Positions 1 to 6,228 are shown, counted from the first letter of the stretch. The stretch: DNA of 7,167 nt from Clostridiales bacterium (GCA_004556545.1 SFGO01000114.1:1-7167), one strand, 5' to 3'. Notes: a model not told the origin generated them from the sequence alone. A program made the numbers and translations.

Positions 1-63
1 GTATTTTTCTGCGTACTTCATCAGGGAGTAGCGGTATTTCATATCCTGTGTTATACTGTCCAT
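1..63 (-). CDS. transposase / integrase N-terminus, cut by window edge
   Basis: The minus strand from 63 reads M-D-S-I-T-Q-D-M-K-Y-R-Y-S-L-M-K-Y-A-E-K-Y and stays open to the window edge, so only 21 codons are visible. The text resembles the start of the helix-turn-helix segment of DDE transposases common in Clostridia (IS3/IS481-type, typically continuing into a short HTH followed by an integrase core). An AAAGGAG sits 11 nt upstream of the ATG (minus strand, about 75-81), which supports this start. The integrase domain and catalytic residues lie outside the window, so it cannot be said whether the element is intact. Family placement rests on recall of similar N-termini and is moderate. Confidence 0.6.
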   Translation of the reverse strand, partial: MDSITQDMKYRYSLMKYAEKY

Positions 64-200
64 GAGGCTTGAGGCTCCTTTCGGTTGGTTTGCGGCAGCA
101 ATGCTATACCACGTGGAGGCCTCCGGTCTCTTTCTTTGGGTTTCACTGTTCAATATGGATTGTGGCTCTACACGCCCGGTTGTCAGCCTCCCAAAAAGTA
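64..200. other. non-coding flank, probable end of the insertion element
   Basis: No gene is supported here. The stretch is the presumed 5' end of the transposase element, but no terminal inverted repeat can be identified because the other end is outside the window. It contains a perfect 10-bp palindrome GGAGGCCTCC at 115-124, preceded by the overlapping palindrome CCACGTGG (109-116). No clear promoter for the transposase was found; a TATAGC with a preceding TG on the minus strand near 105 is only a weak match and has no recognisable -35. Confidence 0.35.
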
Positions 201-229
201 TTGACAGAAAAGCCGGCAATGAATATACT
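201..229 (+). promoter_or_regulatory. strong sigma-A-type promoter for a small RNA
   Basis: A perfect -35 box TTGACA (201-206) is followed by a 17-bp spacer and TATACT (224-229), five of six matches to the -10 consensus. Transcription would begin near 236. No ribosome binding site or convincing coding frame follows. Instead, three hairpins and a T-rich run lie within the next 95 bp, which points to an RNA gene. Confidence 0.7.
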
Positions 230-235
230 AAAAAT

Positions 236-330
236 GAGGACACCCTGCATAGTGACACCGGGGAATTGGACCCCGGCCGTATCGAACAGGCTGCGAGCCT
301 CGGACGCCGGTTTGACCGGCATTTTCTTTT
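236..330 (+). ncRNA. candidate small RNA of about 95 nt, unassigned
   Basis: The interval runs from the predicted start of transcription to a U-rich tail. It can form three consecutive hairpins: CCGGGG/CCCCGG around a 7-nt loop (258-276); AGGCT/AGCCT around GCG (288-300), extendable outward by CG/CG and CGT/ACG pairs interrupted by small internal loops; and GCCGGT/ACCGGC around TTG (306-320), followed by ATTTTCTTTT. I do not recognise an Rfam family. It is not 4.5S SRP RNA (no GGAA-type motif), tmRNA or a tRNA. It lies between an insertion element and the 3' end of rny, transcribed towards rny. If transcription reads through, the next stop is the bidirectional terminator at 365-407, giving a form of about 170 nt. 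Its existence is inferred from promoter plus terminator only. Confidence 0.5.
306..330 (+). terminator. intrinsic terminator of the candidate small RNA
   Basis: A perfect 6-bp GC-rich stem, GCCGGT and ACCGGC, encloses a TTG loop (306-320) and is followed at once by ATTTTCTTTT. The stem is short but stable and the tail is strongly U-rich in the plus direction. Confidence 0.55.
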
Positions 331-364
331 GGGGCGGTTTTGCTCAGCCCTTCACAGCCAATGG

Positions 365-407
365 AAAACCCGCCGTGCCTTCCAATAGGAAAGCATGGCG
401 GGTTTTT
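365..407. terminator. bidirectional terminator between the small RNA and rny
   Basis: The arms 365-383 and 388-406 form a 19-bp stem with one C/A mismatch and one G-T wobble around an AATA loop. The stem is flanked by A-runs on the left and T-runs on the right, so it can stop transcription in both directions. It begins 9 bp beyond the rny stop codon on the minus strand and is the evident rny terminator. It also blocks plus-strand transcription from running antisense into rny. Confidence 0.85.
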
Positions 408-415
408 ATATGAAC

Positions 416-1957
416 TTATTTGGCAAACTCGGTGCTGCGGGTCTCGCGGATCACGTTCACGCGGATCTGTCCGGGATACTCCATTTCCTTTTCGATCCGT
501 TTTGCCACTTCCTTGGCCAGGACCTTCGTGCCCTCGTCGGTGATGTCCTCGGGCTTGACCATGATGCGAACCTCGCGGCCCGACTGAATGGCAAAGCACT
601 TTTCCACGCCCTGGAACGAGTTGGCGATCTCTTCCAGCTTTTCCAGACGCTTGATGTAGTTCTCCAACGACTCCCTGCGGGCGCCGGGGCGAGCCGCGGA
701 GATCGCGTCTGCCGCCTGTACCAGCACCGCTTCCACGGTCTGGGGTTCTACGTCGTTGTGGTGCGCCAGAATGGCGTGGATCACGTCGGGGCTTTCGTGA
801 TACTTCCGGGCCAGCTCCGCGCCCAGCGTCACATGGGTGCCTTCGGCCTCGTGGTCCACGGCCTTGCCGATATCGTGCAGCAGACCGGCGCGCTTGGCCA
901 GCGCCACGTCCGCGCCCAGCTCGGCGGCCATCATGCCCGCCAGATGGCTGACCTCGATGGAATGCTTCAGCACGTTCTGGCCGTAGCTGGTGCGGTACTT
1001 CAACCGGCCCAGCAGCTTGACCAGCTCGTGATGGATGCCGTGCTGATGGGTCTCAAAGACCGCCTGTTCCCCGGCTTCGCGGATCTGGTTGTCCACTTCC
1101 TTGCGGGCCTTTTCCACCATTTCCTCAATGCGGGCGGGATGGATGCGTCCGTCCATGATGAGCCGTTCCACCGCAATGCGGGCGATCTCGCGCCGCACCG
1201 GGTCAAAGGCGCTGACGATGACCGCTTCGGGGGTGTCGTCGATGATCAGATCCACGCCGGTGGCGGTTTCCAGGGCGCGGATGTTGCGACCCTCGCGGCC
1301 GATGATGCGGCCCTTCATATCATCGTTGGGCAGGTTGATAACGCTGACGGTGCTCTCCGCCACATGGTCGGCGGCGCACTTCTGAATGGCCAGCGCGATA
1401 ATGTTCCGCGCTTTCTTTTCGCCTTCCTCCCGGGCGCGGGTCTCAATGTCCCGAACCATGGCGGCGGCGTCGTGATACGCGTCCTTCTGCACTCGCTGGA
1501 TCAGCATCTGGCAGGCCTCGTCCTGGGTCATGCCGGCAATGCGCTCCAGCTCCTGCAGTTGCTTGTTCTTGCCCTCCTCCAGCTGATCCTCTTCCTTCTG
1601 AAGATCGGCGGCGCGCTGGGCCAGCGCCTCTTCCCGCTTTTCCAGACTGTCCTGCTTCTTATCGAGGGTCTCCTCCCGCTGAAGGATGCGGCGCTCGCTG
1701 CGCTGCACCTCCGCCCGGCGATCCTTGCATTCGCGGTCCAGTTCGGTTTTCAGGCGAAGCACTTCTTCCTTGGCTTCCAAAATGGTCTCTTTTTTCTTTT
1801 CATCCGCCTTGCGCTGCGCGTCTTCCAGCAAATTCTTGGCGTACTGCTCCGTGCGACCAATCTTTTTCTCGCTGGCCTGCTTGCGATACAGGTATCCGCC
1901 TGCCGCGCCCGCCGCAGCGGTCAGCAGCGCAATGACGATTCCCAAAAATACAGGCAT
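416..1957 (-). CDS. rny: ribonuclease Y, membrane-anchored endoribonuclease
   Basis: RNase Y starts mRNA decay by internal cleavage at the inner face of the membrane. The 513-residue product has the full family layout and usual length. A single N-terminal membrane helix (about residues 3-21) ends in Y-R-K. A highly charged coiled coil rich in E, K and R follows (about 22-180). A KH RNA-binding domain carries the G-R-E-G loop (220-223), and the HD hydrolase domain holds H332, the H361-D362 pair in L-L-H-D-I-G-K, H399-H400 and D417 in A-A-D-A-I-S-A-A-R-P-G. I chose the ATG at 1957 because AGGAG lies 8 nt before it; a GTG three codons upstream (1966) overlaps the end of that site. The gene appears monocistronic, with its own promoter far upstream (2441-2469) and its own terminator (365-407). 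Identification is secure. Confidence 0.97.
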   Translation of the reverse strand: MPVFLGIVIALLTAAAGAAGGYLYRKQASEKKIGRTEQYAKNLLEDAQRKADEKKKETILEAKEEVLRLKTELDRECKDRRAEVQRSERRILQREETLDKKQDSLEKREEALAQRAADLQKEEDQLEEGKNKQLQELERIAGMTQDEACQMLIQRVQKDAYHDAAAMVRDIETRAREEGEKKARNIIALAIQKCAADHVAESTVSVINLPNDDMKGRIIGREGRNIRALETATGVDLIIDDTPEAVIVSAFDPVRREIARIAVERLIMDGRIHPARIEEMVEKARKEVDNQIREAGEQAVFETHQHGIHHELVKLLGRLKYRTSYGQNVLKHSIEVSHLAGMMAAELGADVALAKRAGLLHDIGKAVDHEAEGTHVTLGAELARKYHESPDVIHAILAHHNDVEPQTVEAVLVQAADAISAARPGARRESLENYIKRLEKLEEIANSFQGVEKCFAIQSGREVRIMVKPEDITDEGTKVLAKEVAKRIEKEMEYPGQIRVNVIRETRSTEFAK

Positions 1958-2112
1958 TTGTTGCACTCCTTTCTCATTTCAGTTTTGTCAGTTTTTGGTC
2001 ATTCCTTCATTTGGTGGTGATGGATGTCCGTTTCCCATTCCGGGGATGCGGCGTTCCGCCGCGGCACTTCTTCCGTGTGGCGCTTTTCCGCTCCTGCTTT
2101 TTTCAGAACAGA

Positions 2113-2435
2113 ACCAAAAAGCCGGAGAGCAAAAACGCTCCGTCGGCTTTCTGCTGTTCTGCACTGCAAAACATTGCAAACAATGAGCTTTTGATACAGA
2201 ACGTCCATGGTTTGCTTACACAAACCATCGAAACCTTCCGTATTTCCAAACTCAAAGCATATACTCAAGAAATGCTTCTCAACGCTTCCGCGTTCCGAAA
2301 CATCTCCATACGACCAACCGGACATCCTCTCCCGCCGCTCCAATAACGAACCGACGCGGGAAAAAGCCAGTTCCCAACGTATATCCGAAAACAGCCGGGC
2401 TCCTGTGCCTGCACAGGCTCTCCCATTCAGCCGAC
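2113..2435 (-). ncRNA. structured rny leader or independent RNA of about 320 nt
   Basis: The rny promoter places the start of transcription near 2435, about 480 nt before the rny start codon. The first 320 nt end in a terminator-like hairpin (2116-2150). The RNA would contain several local hairpins: CCTGTGC/GCACAGG, an 8-bp stem containing GGTTTG/CAAACC, CATTG/CAATG, and the terminal hairpin. The first seven nucleotides, GTCGGCT, are the exact complement of AGCCGAC in the rising arm of the terminal hairpin. Two readings fit. One is a transcription-attenuated leader controlling rny. The other is a stand-alone RNA with closed ends, rny then needing read-through. No known riboswitch, T-box, RNase P, tmRNA, SRP or 6S signature was recognised. 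The minus-strand open frame across it shows no protein-like features. Confidence 0.45.
2116..2150 (-). terminator. terminator or attenuator hairpin in the rny leader
   Basis: On the minus strand the outer stem AAAGCCG/CGGCTTT (2144-2150 with 2118-2124) encloses a small internal loop and an inner stem GAGC/GCTC around a six-base loop. The outer stem runs straight into TTTTTGG, a five-T tract. No second promoter was seen between it and the rny start, so it lies inside the rny transcription unit. Part of its outer arm is also complementary to the 5' end of the transcript, which would make the two structures mutually exclusive. Confidence 0.55.
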
Positions 2436-2440
2436 ACTTT

Positions 2441-2469
2441 ATTATAGACCCAACCCCTTCCGCTGTCAA
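2441..2469 (-). promoter_or_regulatory. consensus sigma-A promoter upstream of rny
   Basis: The minus strand reads TTGACA (2464-2469), a 17-bp spacer, then TATAAT (2441-2446). Both boxes are perfect and the spacing is ideal. Transcription should start near 2435 and run leftward towards rny. It lies 48 bp beyond the second terminator of the flavodoxin/cytochrome operon, so rny is insulated from that operon. Confidence 0.85.
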
Positions 2470-2516
2470 GCGGCGGGGGCGGGCGGACGTGTCCCAATGA
2501 GCGGTGAAGACCAGCC

Positions 2517-2536
2517 AAAAAGAGCGTGTTTCACGC
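2517..2536 (-). terminator. second tandem terminator of the redox operon
   Basis: On the minus strand GCGTG-AAA-CACGC (2524-2536) is followed by TC and five T residues (2517-2521). It lies 25 bp beyond the first terminator and is a back-up stop before the rny promoter. Confidence 0.6.
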
Positions 2537-2560
2537 CTGAAAGAGGCAAAGTTGGGAAAG

Positions 2561-2596
2561 AAAAAGCATCAGCTTTTCCGGCCAAAGTGGATGCTT
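2561..2596 (-). terminator. first terminator of the redox operon
   Basis: On the minus strand AAGCATC and GATGCTT (2590-2596 with 2564-2570) pair. A G-T wobble and an inner four-pair stem CTTT/AAAG close a seven-base loop, and the structure is followed by a T-rich tract (2561-2565 and beyond). It begins 24 bp past the stop codon of the DUF4405 gene. Confidence 0.65.
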
Positions 2597-2620
2597 GACA
2601 GCAGGATCAAACCCATTTTT

Positions 2621-3313
2621 TCATTTTTGCCTGTTCCCCCGGAGACCTCTGCCGGTCAGGAGCCGCTTTCCGTAATGCGCTGCCGCCACAAAGGGGACAG
2701 AGAGCGCAGCCGTGCCAACAAAGTAGGCGGGCAGCGACTGGGAATAGTCGTATTCCTTCTGATAGTCGATCTGGTGGAACAGTTCCTCCCAGAAGCGCCG
2801 GTCAACGAACTGATACAAGCCGTACAGACACAGCGCAGCCGCCAGAATCCAGCCAATGATAGAGAGAGCCCGTTTTGCCCGCCCACTGACCGAGACTTTC
2901 TTCCCGATCGCGGTAAAGAGCGACCAGTGCAGCCCCAGATGCACCGTCATCAGCACAAACGCCCACGCCGTCACCACCAGATGCAAATGCCTGCCAAACT
3001 CAATGGTGCTGCCGCTGCCCACGGAGAAAAGATGCTGCGAAATCAGAACGCCGCTGACGGCGCAGCCCAGAACGGCGAGCATCAGCAGAAAATTGACCAC
3101 AGTCTGTACAGCGCGCAGGGCGGTGTATTTCCCCTTGAAAAGCGCTTTGTACCATCTGTAGTTCAGCACATTATGCAGAACAAACAGCACGCCGACGGCG
3201 ATACCGAGCCATTCATGCGCGGCGCCCCGCAGCACGCACTGCCCCATCAGGAGCAGAAAGAGCACATACATGACGATATCGATGCTTCGTTTGAAAATCA
3301 CGCTCGGCTTCAT
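2621..3313 (-). CDS. DUF4405 six-helix membrane protein, probable di-haem b-type cytochrome
   Basis: The 230-residue product has six predicted membrane helices (about 11-28, 35-53, 72-93, 108-130, 147-168, 196-213). Positive charges at the N-terminus, loops 2 and 4 and the C-terminus place both ends in the cytoplasm. Helix 2 carries H33 (in H-E-W-L-G) and H47 (in H-N-V-L-N), and helix 4 carries H111 and H125. Each pair is 14 residues apart, the HX13H spacing that lets two helices hold two stacked haems. In the inferred topology H33 and H111 lie at the outer face, H47 and H125 at the inner face. Loop 5 (about 169-195) is acidic, aromatic and predicted outside. The H-E-W-L-G and H-x-x-L-N motifs match DUF4405, a family of unknown function. 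It is the last operon gene, 10 bp after the second flavodoxin. Haem binding and an electron-transfer role are inferences. The start at 3313 follows AAAGGGGAG. Confidence 0.85.
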   Translation of the reverse strand: MKPSVIFKRSIDIVMYVLFLLLMGQCVLRGAAHEWLGIAVGVLFVLHNVLNYRWYKALFKGKYTALRAVQTVVNFLLMLAVLGCAVSGVLISQHLFSVGSGSTIEFGRHLHLVVTAWAFVLMTVHLGLHWSLFTAIGKKVSVSGRAKRALSIIGWILAAALCLYGLYQFVDRRFWEELFHQIDYQKEYDYSQSLPAYFVGTAALSVPFVAAAHYGKRLLTGRGLRGNRQK

Positions 3314-3323
3314 ATGCTCCCCT

Positions 3324-4031
3324 TTATTTGGCAGTGTTCAGCATACCGATGCTGTCAAGCCAGTCGATGATTTCCTGTTCAGCGCCTTCAATGCTGTTTC
3401 TGGAAATGCTCTTTCCCTCCAGCAGGGCAGCATCCGGCTCCAGCCTGGCTATGGTTTCCTGCGTGCCGGAAAATCCGCTGCCGCCGTGGGCGTTGAACGG
3501 AACGATGGTCTTGCCGGAAAAATCATAGGTATCAAAGAAGGTGTACAGGATGTACGGCATATCGGCATTCCAGTTGGGATAGCCCACAAAGACGGTGTCG
3601 TAGGAATCAAAATGCTCGATTGTGCCCTCGATCTCCGGACGGGCATTTTGGCGGATTTCCTCCTGCGCAGCCTGCAGAAGCTCGTTGTGGTCGGTGGGGT
3701 AGGGCGTTTTCGGAAGAATACGGAAGATATTCGCCCCGGTGTTTTCCTGAATGACATAGGCCATGTACTGCGTGTTGCCAAGCCGCTCGCCGTTTACTTC
3801 CACATAGCTGTTATCCCGGTTATCGGGAACGGAAAAATAAACGACCAGGGTTTTGGTGTTCTCGTACCGCGGACGGCCTGAATCATCCGAAGGATTCTGC
3901 AAAAGGCTGCCGGACGGAGTCGTGCCCGCATCCGCCGGTGCTTCTGCCGTCTGGGCGGAGCAGGCCGAAAGAACACCGGTTATAACAATCGTCAGCATCA
4001 CGGCCATAAGAAGGGAAACGGTTTTTTTCAT
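3324..4031 (-). CDS. flavodoxin-family lipoprotein (second copy)
   Basis: This is a 235-residue exported flavodoxin-like protein. It has a charged start, a hydrophobic stretch (about 5-20) and the lipobox L-S-A-C with the lipid-bearing cysteine at 24. A low-complexity linker (25-58) precedes the flavodoxin domain. The first strand is T-L-V-V-Y-F-S (61-67), and the FMN phosphate loop region ends in L-G-N-T-Q-Y (84-89) after an insertion. Y-P-T-D-H lies at 111-115, G-Y-P-N-W at 150-154 and H-G-G-S-G at 182-186. Lengthened loops of this kind occur in the Flavodoxin_4-type family, so the fold should be intact. It should be anchored on the outer face of the membrane and bind FMN. The start at 4031 has AGGAGG 8 nt upstream, overlapping the end of the preceding gene, from which it is 3 bp distant. 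It is divergent from the first lipoprotein, suggesting two distinct roles. The redox partner is unknown. Confidence 0.88.
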   Translation of the reverse strand: MKKTVSLLMAVMLTIVITGVLSACSAQTAEAPADAGTTPSGSLLQNPSDDSGRPRYENTKTLVVYFSVPDNRDNSYVEVNGERLGNTQYMAYVIQENTGANIFRILPKTPYPTDHNELLQAAQEEIRQNARPEIEGTIEHFDSYDTVFVGYPNWNADMPYILYTFFDTYDFSGKTIVPFNAHGGSGFSGTQETIARLEPDAALLEGKSISRNSIEGAEQEIIDWLDSIGMLNTAK

Positions 4032-4034
4032 GGT

Positions 4035-4754
4035 TCAGTCCTCCTGATTTTCTGTAGTATAGGTCAGATGTACCACATCGTTTGGCCACTGTGACACCTT
4101 TTGGAGGTGAAACAGAACGGGCCTTGATTGGCCGAGCTGCTCCATGCGCTCAAAAACGGTCGGCGTGTTCGGATCGCCATCGGCTACCGGGGACAGCAGC
4201 AGGCTGAGCTCGTCCACCACGCCGCTGCTGAGAAAGCTCCAGTTGACCGTTCCGCCGCCGCAAATCAGCATTTTTTCGATTCCGAAAAGGGTTTTCAGTT
4301 TTTGTGCGGCCCTTTTGCAGTCGAGGGTATCCTTTCCGGCGAGAATGTAAGAAACGTCCTGTTTTCTCAGATACGCCCGATACTCCGGCGGCGTTTGCTC
4401 TGTCAGGATTTCAATCACATGGGAATCGGGTCTTCCCGACCGTTTGTAGACGCCGGAATCCCATGCGATCTCGCCCTGCGTATCAACGGAAACATAGTAC
4501 AGCGCCCATCCGCTTTGGGCAACGTAGTCGCCGTCGGGTACGTCTTCGCCTAGAGGTTCCAGAACAGGCTTTCTGAAGGCGGTAAACTCCTTAGTCGTCG
4601 TTGTGCCATAAAGCCATGCATGTGCCCCGTATGCTTCCCGGATCCGGCTGTATTCCTCACTGGCTTTGCGATTTGCCGCGGTGCTCATAAAGTCCCCGGC
4701 AATTTTTCCATCCAGTGCGCTTAAAATATGGCAGATGATATAGGGTCTGTTCAT
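4035..4754 (-). CDS. RibD C-terminal / dihydrofolate-reductase-like reductase
   Basis: The 239-residue cytoplasmic protein matches the RibD C-terminal/DHFR fold, NAD(P)H-dependent reductases of pteridine or pyrimidine-type substrates. The family signature S-A-L-D-G-K-I lies at 12-18. The nucleotide-binding stretch C-G-G-G-T-V-N lies at 165-171 and is followed by G-V-V-D-E-L-S-L-L-L-S-P (178-189). It lacks the deaminase half of a full RibD, so it is not by itself a riboflavin-synthesis bifunctional enzyme. Its position between two flavodoxin genes (13 bp after the first, 3 bp before the second) suggests a reductase supplying, recycling or modifying a flavin-related or other small molecule; this is inference. 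I chose the ATG at 4754 because GGAGG lies 7 nt upstream and the family motif starts near residue 12; upstream in-frame codons overlap the previous gene. Confidence 0.88.
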   Translation of the reverse strand: MNRPYIICHILSALDGKIAGDFMSTAANRKASEEYSRIREAYGAHAWLYGTTTTKEFTAFRKPVLEPLGEDVPDGDYVAQSGWALYYVSVDTQGEIAWDSGVYKRSGRPDSHVIEILTEQTPPEYRAYLRKQDVSYILAGKDTLDCKRAAQKLKTLFGIEKMLICGGGTVNWSFLSSGVVDELSLLLSPVADGDPNTPTVFERMEQLGQSRPVLFHLQKVSQWPNDVVHLTYTTENQED

Positions 4755-4767
4755 TTGATTCCCTCCG

Positions 4768-5370
4768 TTACTCGGCAAAGCCGTTTTCTGTAAGATAGGA
4801 AAGGATCCCATCCGTATCGGAAGCCTCCGCAAACAGTCCGTCGTGAACTGCGGCGTTCTTGGCGCTTGTCCGCACAAAGTCCATGGAATTTGCAAACTGC
4901 TCGGTATCCATGGAGGCAGACTGGGAGAACGGGTAAATCTCTTTTCCTGAAAGGTCGTAGCTTTCCAAAAACATTCCGATGATCATCGGGGCCGTGTGCC
5001 ACCAGATGGGATAGCCGATAAAGATCGTGTCGTATTCGTCAAGGGAGTCCGGCAGGTTTGCAATCTCCGGGCGGGCATTCCCGTCCCGCTCTGCCTTGGC
5101 TACATCGCCGCATTCACTGTGATCGGTGGGATAGGCTGTCGCCGGTTCGATTTTCAAAAGATCGCCTCCGGTGCGCTCCCGGATGGTATTGGTCATTTTT
5201 TCGGTGTTGCCGGAGGAGGACCAGGAAAAATAAACGATCAGGGTTTTCCCGTGAACGCCGGGTTCCGTTGCGGAAAGCTCAGCGGCGGATGCCTCTCCGG
5301 CCTGCCCGCAGGCGGCAAGAGAAAGAAGCATCATGAGAGCCAGTATCATGCCGAAAATCTTTTTTGCCAT
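4768..5370 (-). CDS. flavodoxin-family lipoprotein (first copy)
   Basis: This is a 200-residue exported flavodoxin. It has a K-K start, a hydrophobic helix (5-18) and the lipobox L-A-A-C with the modified cysteine at 21. A short linker leads to the flavodoxin domain: T-L-I-V-Y-F-S-W (43-50), the FMN phosphate loop S-S-S-G-N-T (51-56), A-Y-P-T-D-H (79-84), N-A-R-P-E-I (98-103) and the hallmark G-Y-P-I-W-W (119-124). These match the Flavodoxin_4 family. Flavodoxins normally carry single electrons in the cytoplasm; here the signal and lipid anchor place it outside. The ATG at 5370 is preceded by AGGAAGGA, and the gene follows the EFR1 gene by 45 bp. It shares the Y-P-T-D-H and N-A-R-P-E-I segments with the second lipoprotein but has a compact phosphate loop, so the two are paralogues. 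A quinone- or nitroreductase-like activity is possible. Confidence 0.9.
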   Translation of the reverse strand: MAKKIFGMILALMMLLSLAACGQAGEASAAELSATEPGVHGKTLIVYFSWSSSGNTEKMTNTIRERTGGDLLKIEPATAYPTDHSECGDVAKAERDGNARPEIANLPDSLDEYDTIFIGYPIWWHTAPMIIGMFLESYDLSGKEIYPFSQSASMDTEQFANSMDFVRTSAKNAAVHDGLFAEASDTDGILSYLTENGFAE

Positions 5371-5415
5371 AAAATTCCTTCCTTTCTGACAGTCCCATCA
5401 TCGCCGGTTGACCCT

Positions 5416-6180
5416 TTACGCCTGATGATTTGCCGCAATGATCTCATTCAGGGAAATATGCTCGCTCCGATAGCGTGCGTTGGGGTTCTTTTCGGGCACT
5501 GCGAGCCCGATCGCCTTTTGCGGGCAGGCATGGACGCAGGCAAGGCAGGTCTGACATCTGCCGGGAATGGGAACGGCTTTGCCGCCGGTCACGCGAAGGG
5601 AGCCGGAGGGACACACTCTTTCGCAGAGCCCGCAGCCGATGCAGCCGTCGCCAACTTTGATAAAATGCTGAAATACGTCTGGCGGCATCTGTTCGATTCG
5701 GCTTCGATATTCCTGATGGGCTGCACGATCTGCATCCGTAACCGGCGCGGTTTTCACTTTTCGGGCAGAAAGGTCTGCACGAATGGCGGCGATCTGTTCC
5801 TCTACTTTTTTATCGATTCTTTTCTGCTCGTCCATATCAAAGGAGGGCAGCCAGTTATCCACCATCCAGAGGATGTTGATGTACTGGACATCGATACCGC
5901 ATTCGTCGCAAAGCCGCTTGGCCAGCTCCGCTGCTCCGCCATGACGGTTGCCGTAGGTCAGAATCATATAGAAGTAATCCGTATGAAAAGCGGCTTTCTT
6001 CATAAAGTCACGCACCATCGGCGGCACTTCGTGGCCGTAGATGGGCGCAACAATGCCGATGCTTTCATCGGAAAAATCCAGCTCTTTACGGTGAATGGCC
6101 TGTGGAATACTGATGGGGGTATCCTCGATCTGTTTGGCAACATAAAGGCTGTTGCCCGTGCCGGTAAAATAAAACACCAT
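5416..6180 (-). CDS. EFR1-type protein: flavodoxin-like domain fused to 2[4Fe-4S] ferredoxin
   Basis: The 254-residue protein has no signal peptide and should be cytoplasmic. Its N-terminus V-F-Y-F-T-G-T-G-N-S (2-11) is the FMN phosphate loop of a flavodoxin-like domain, with A-P-I-Y-G-H-E-V-P (45-53) and L-T-Y-G-N (74-78) as further flavin-side loops. The C-terminal part is a bacterial-type ferredoxin with two complete cysteine sets, C180/C183/C186/C190 and C209/C212/C215/C219, each followed by proline, enough for two [4Fe-4S] clusters. Such proteins move electrons between iron-sulphur and flavin centres; the physiological partners are not known. I chose the ATG at 6180 because AAAGGAG ends 9 nt upstream. 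An ATG two codons earlier (6186) is only 3 nt from that site. The gene is first in the operon, about 73 nt from the predicted transcription start, and is likely induced by the divergent MerR-type regulator. Confidence 0.92.
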   Translation of the reverse strand: MVFYFTGTGNSLYVAKQIEDTPISIPQAIHRKELDFSDESIGIVAPIYGHEVPPMVRDFMKKAAFHTDYFYMILTYGNRHGGAAELAKRLCDECGIDVQYINILWMVDNWLPSFDMDEQKRIDKKVEEQIAAIRADLSARKVKTAPVTDADRAAHQEYRSRIEQMPPDVFQHFIKVGDGCIGCGLCERVCPSGSLRVTGGKAVPIPGRCQTCLACVHACPQKAIGLAVPEKNPNARYRSEHISLNEIIAANHQA

Positions 6181-6228
6181 ATCCATGCTCTCCTTTGCTG
6201 CTTGCCATTCCGCTTTATGCGTGTTACA

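Noticed and set aside
258..276. tRNA T-arm-like hairpin with a 7-nt loop on the minus strand
   Set aside because: The loop has C in place of the conserved T55, and no acceptor, D or anticodon arms can be built around it.
69..413. Plus-strand open frames across the small RNA region
   Set aside because: They begin upstream of the promoter or have no ribosome binding site, and they run through two terminator structures; chance frames over a structured RNA are more likely.
1955..1966. GTG at 1966 as the rny start
   Set aside because: It overlaps the AGGAG ribosome binding site; the ATG at 1957 has the proper 8-nt spacing.
395..2020. Long plus-strand open frame of 541 codons opposite rny
   Set aside because: It is the antisense shadow of a complete RNase Y gene in GC-rich DNA. 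It has no ribosome binding site suited to its start, is leucine/histidine/alanine-heavy and shows no recognisable domain.
1999..2469. Minus-strand open frame upstream of rny
   Set aside because: It starts inside the rny promoter and passes through the terminator-like hairpin. The only sensible internal ATG (about 108 codons) has a poorly spaced ribosome site and the product has no protein-like features.
2504..3370. Plus-strand open frame of 288 codons
   Set aside because: It is the antisense shadow of the DUF4405 gene. It crosses a terminator and lacks any domain or initiation signal.
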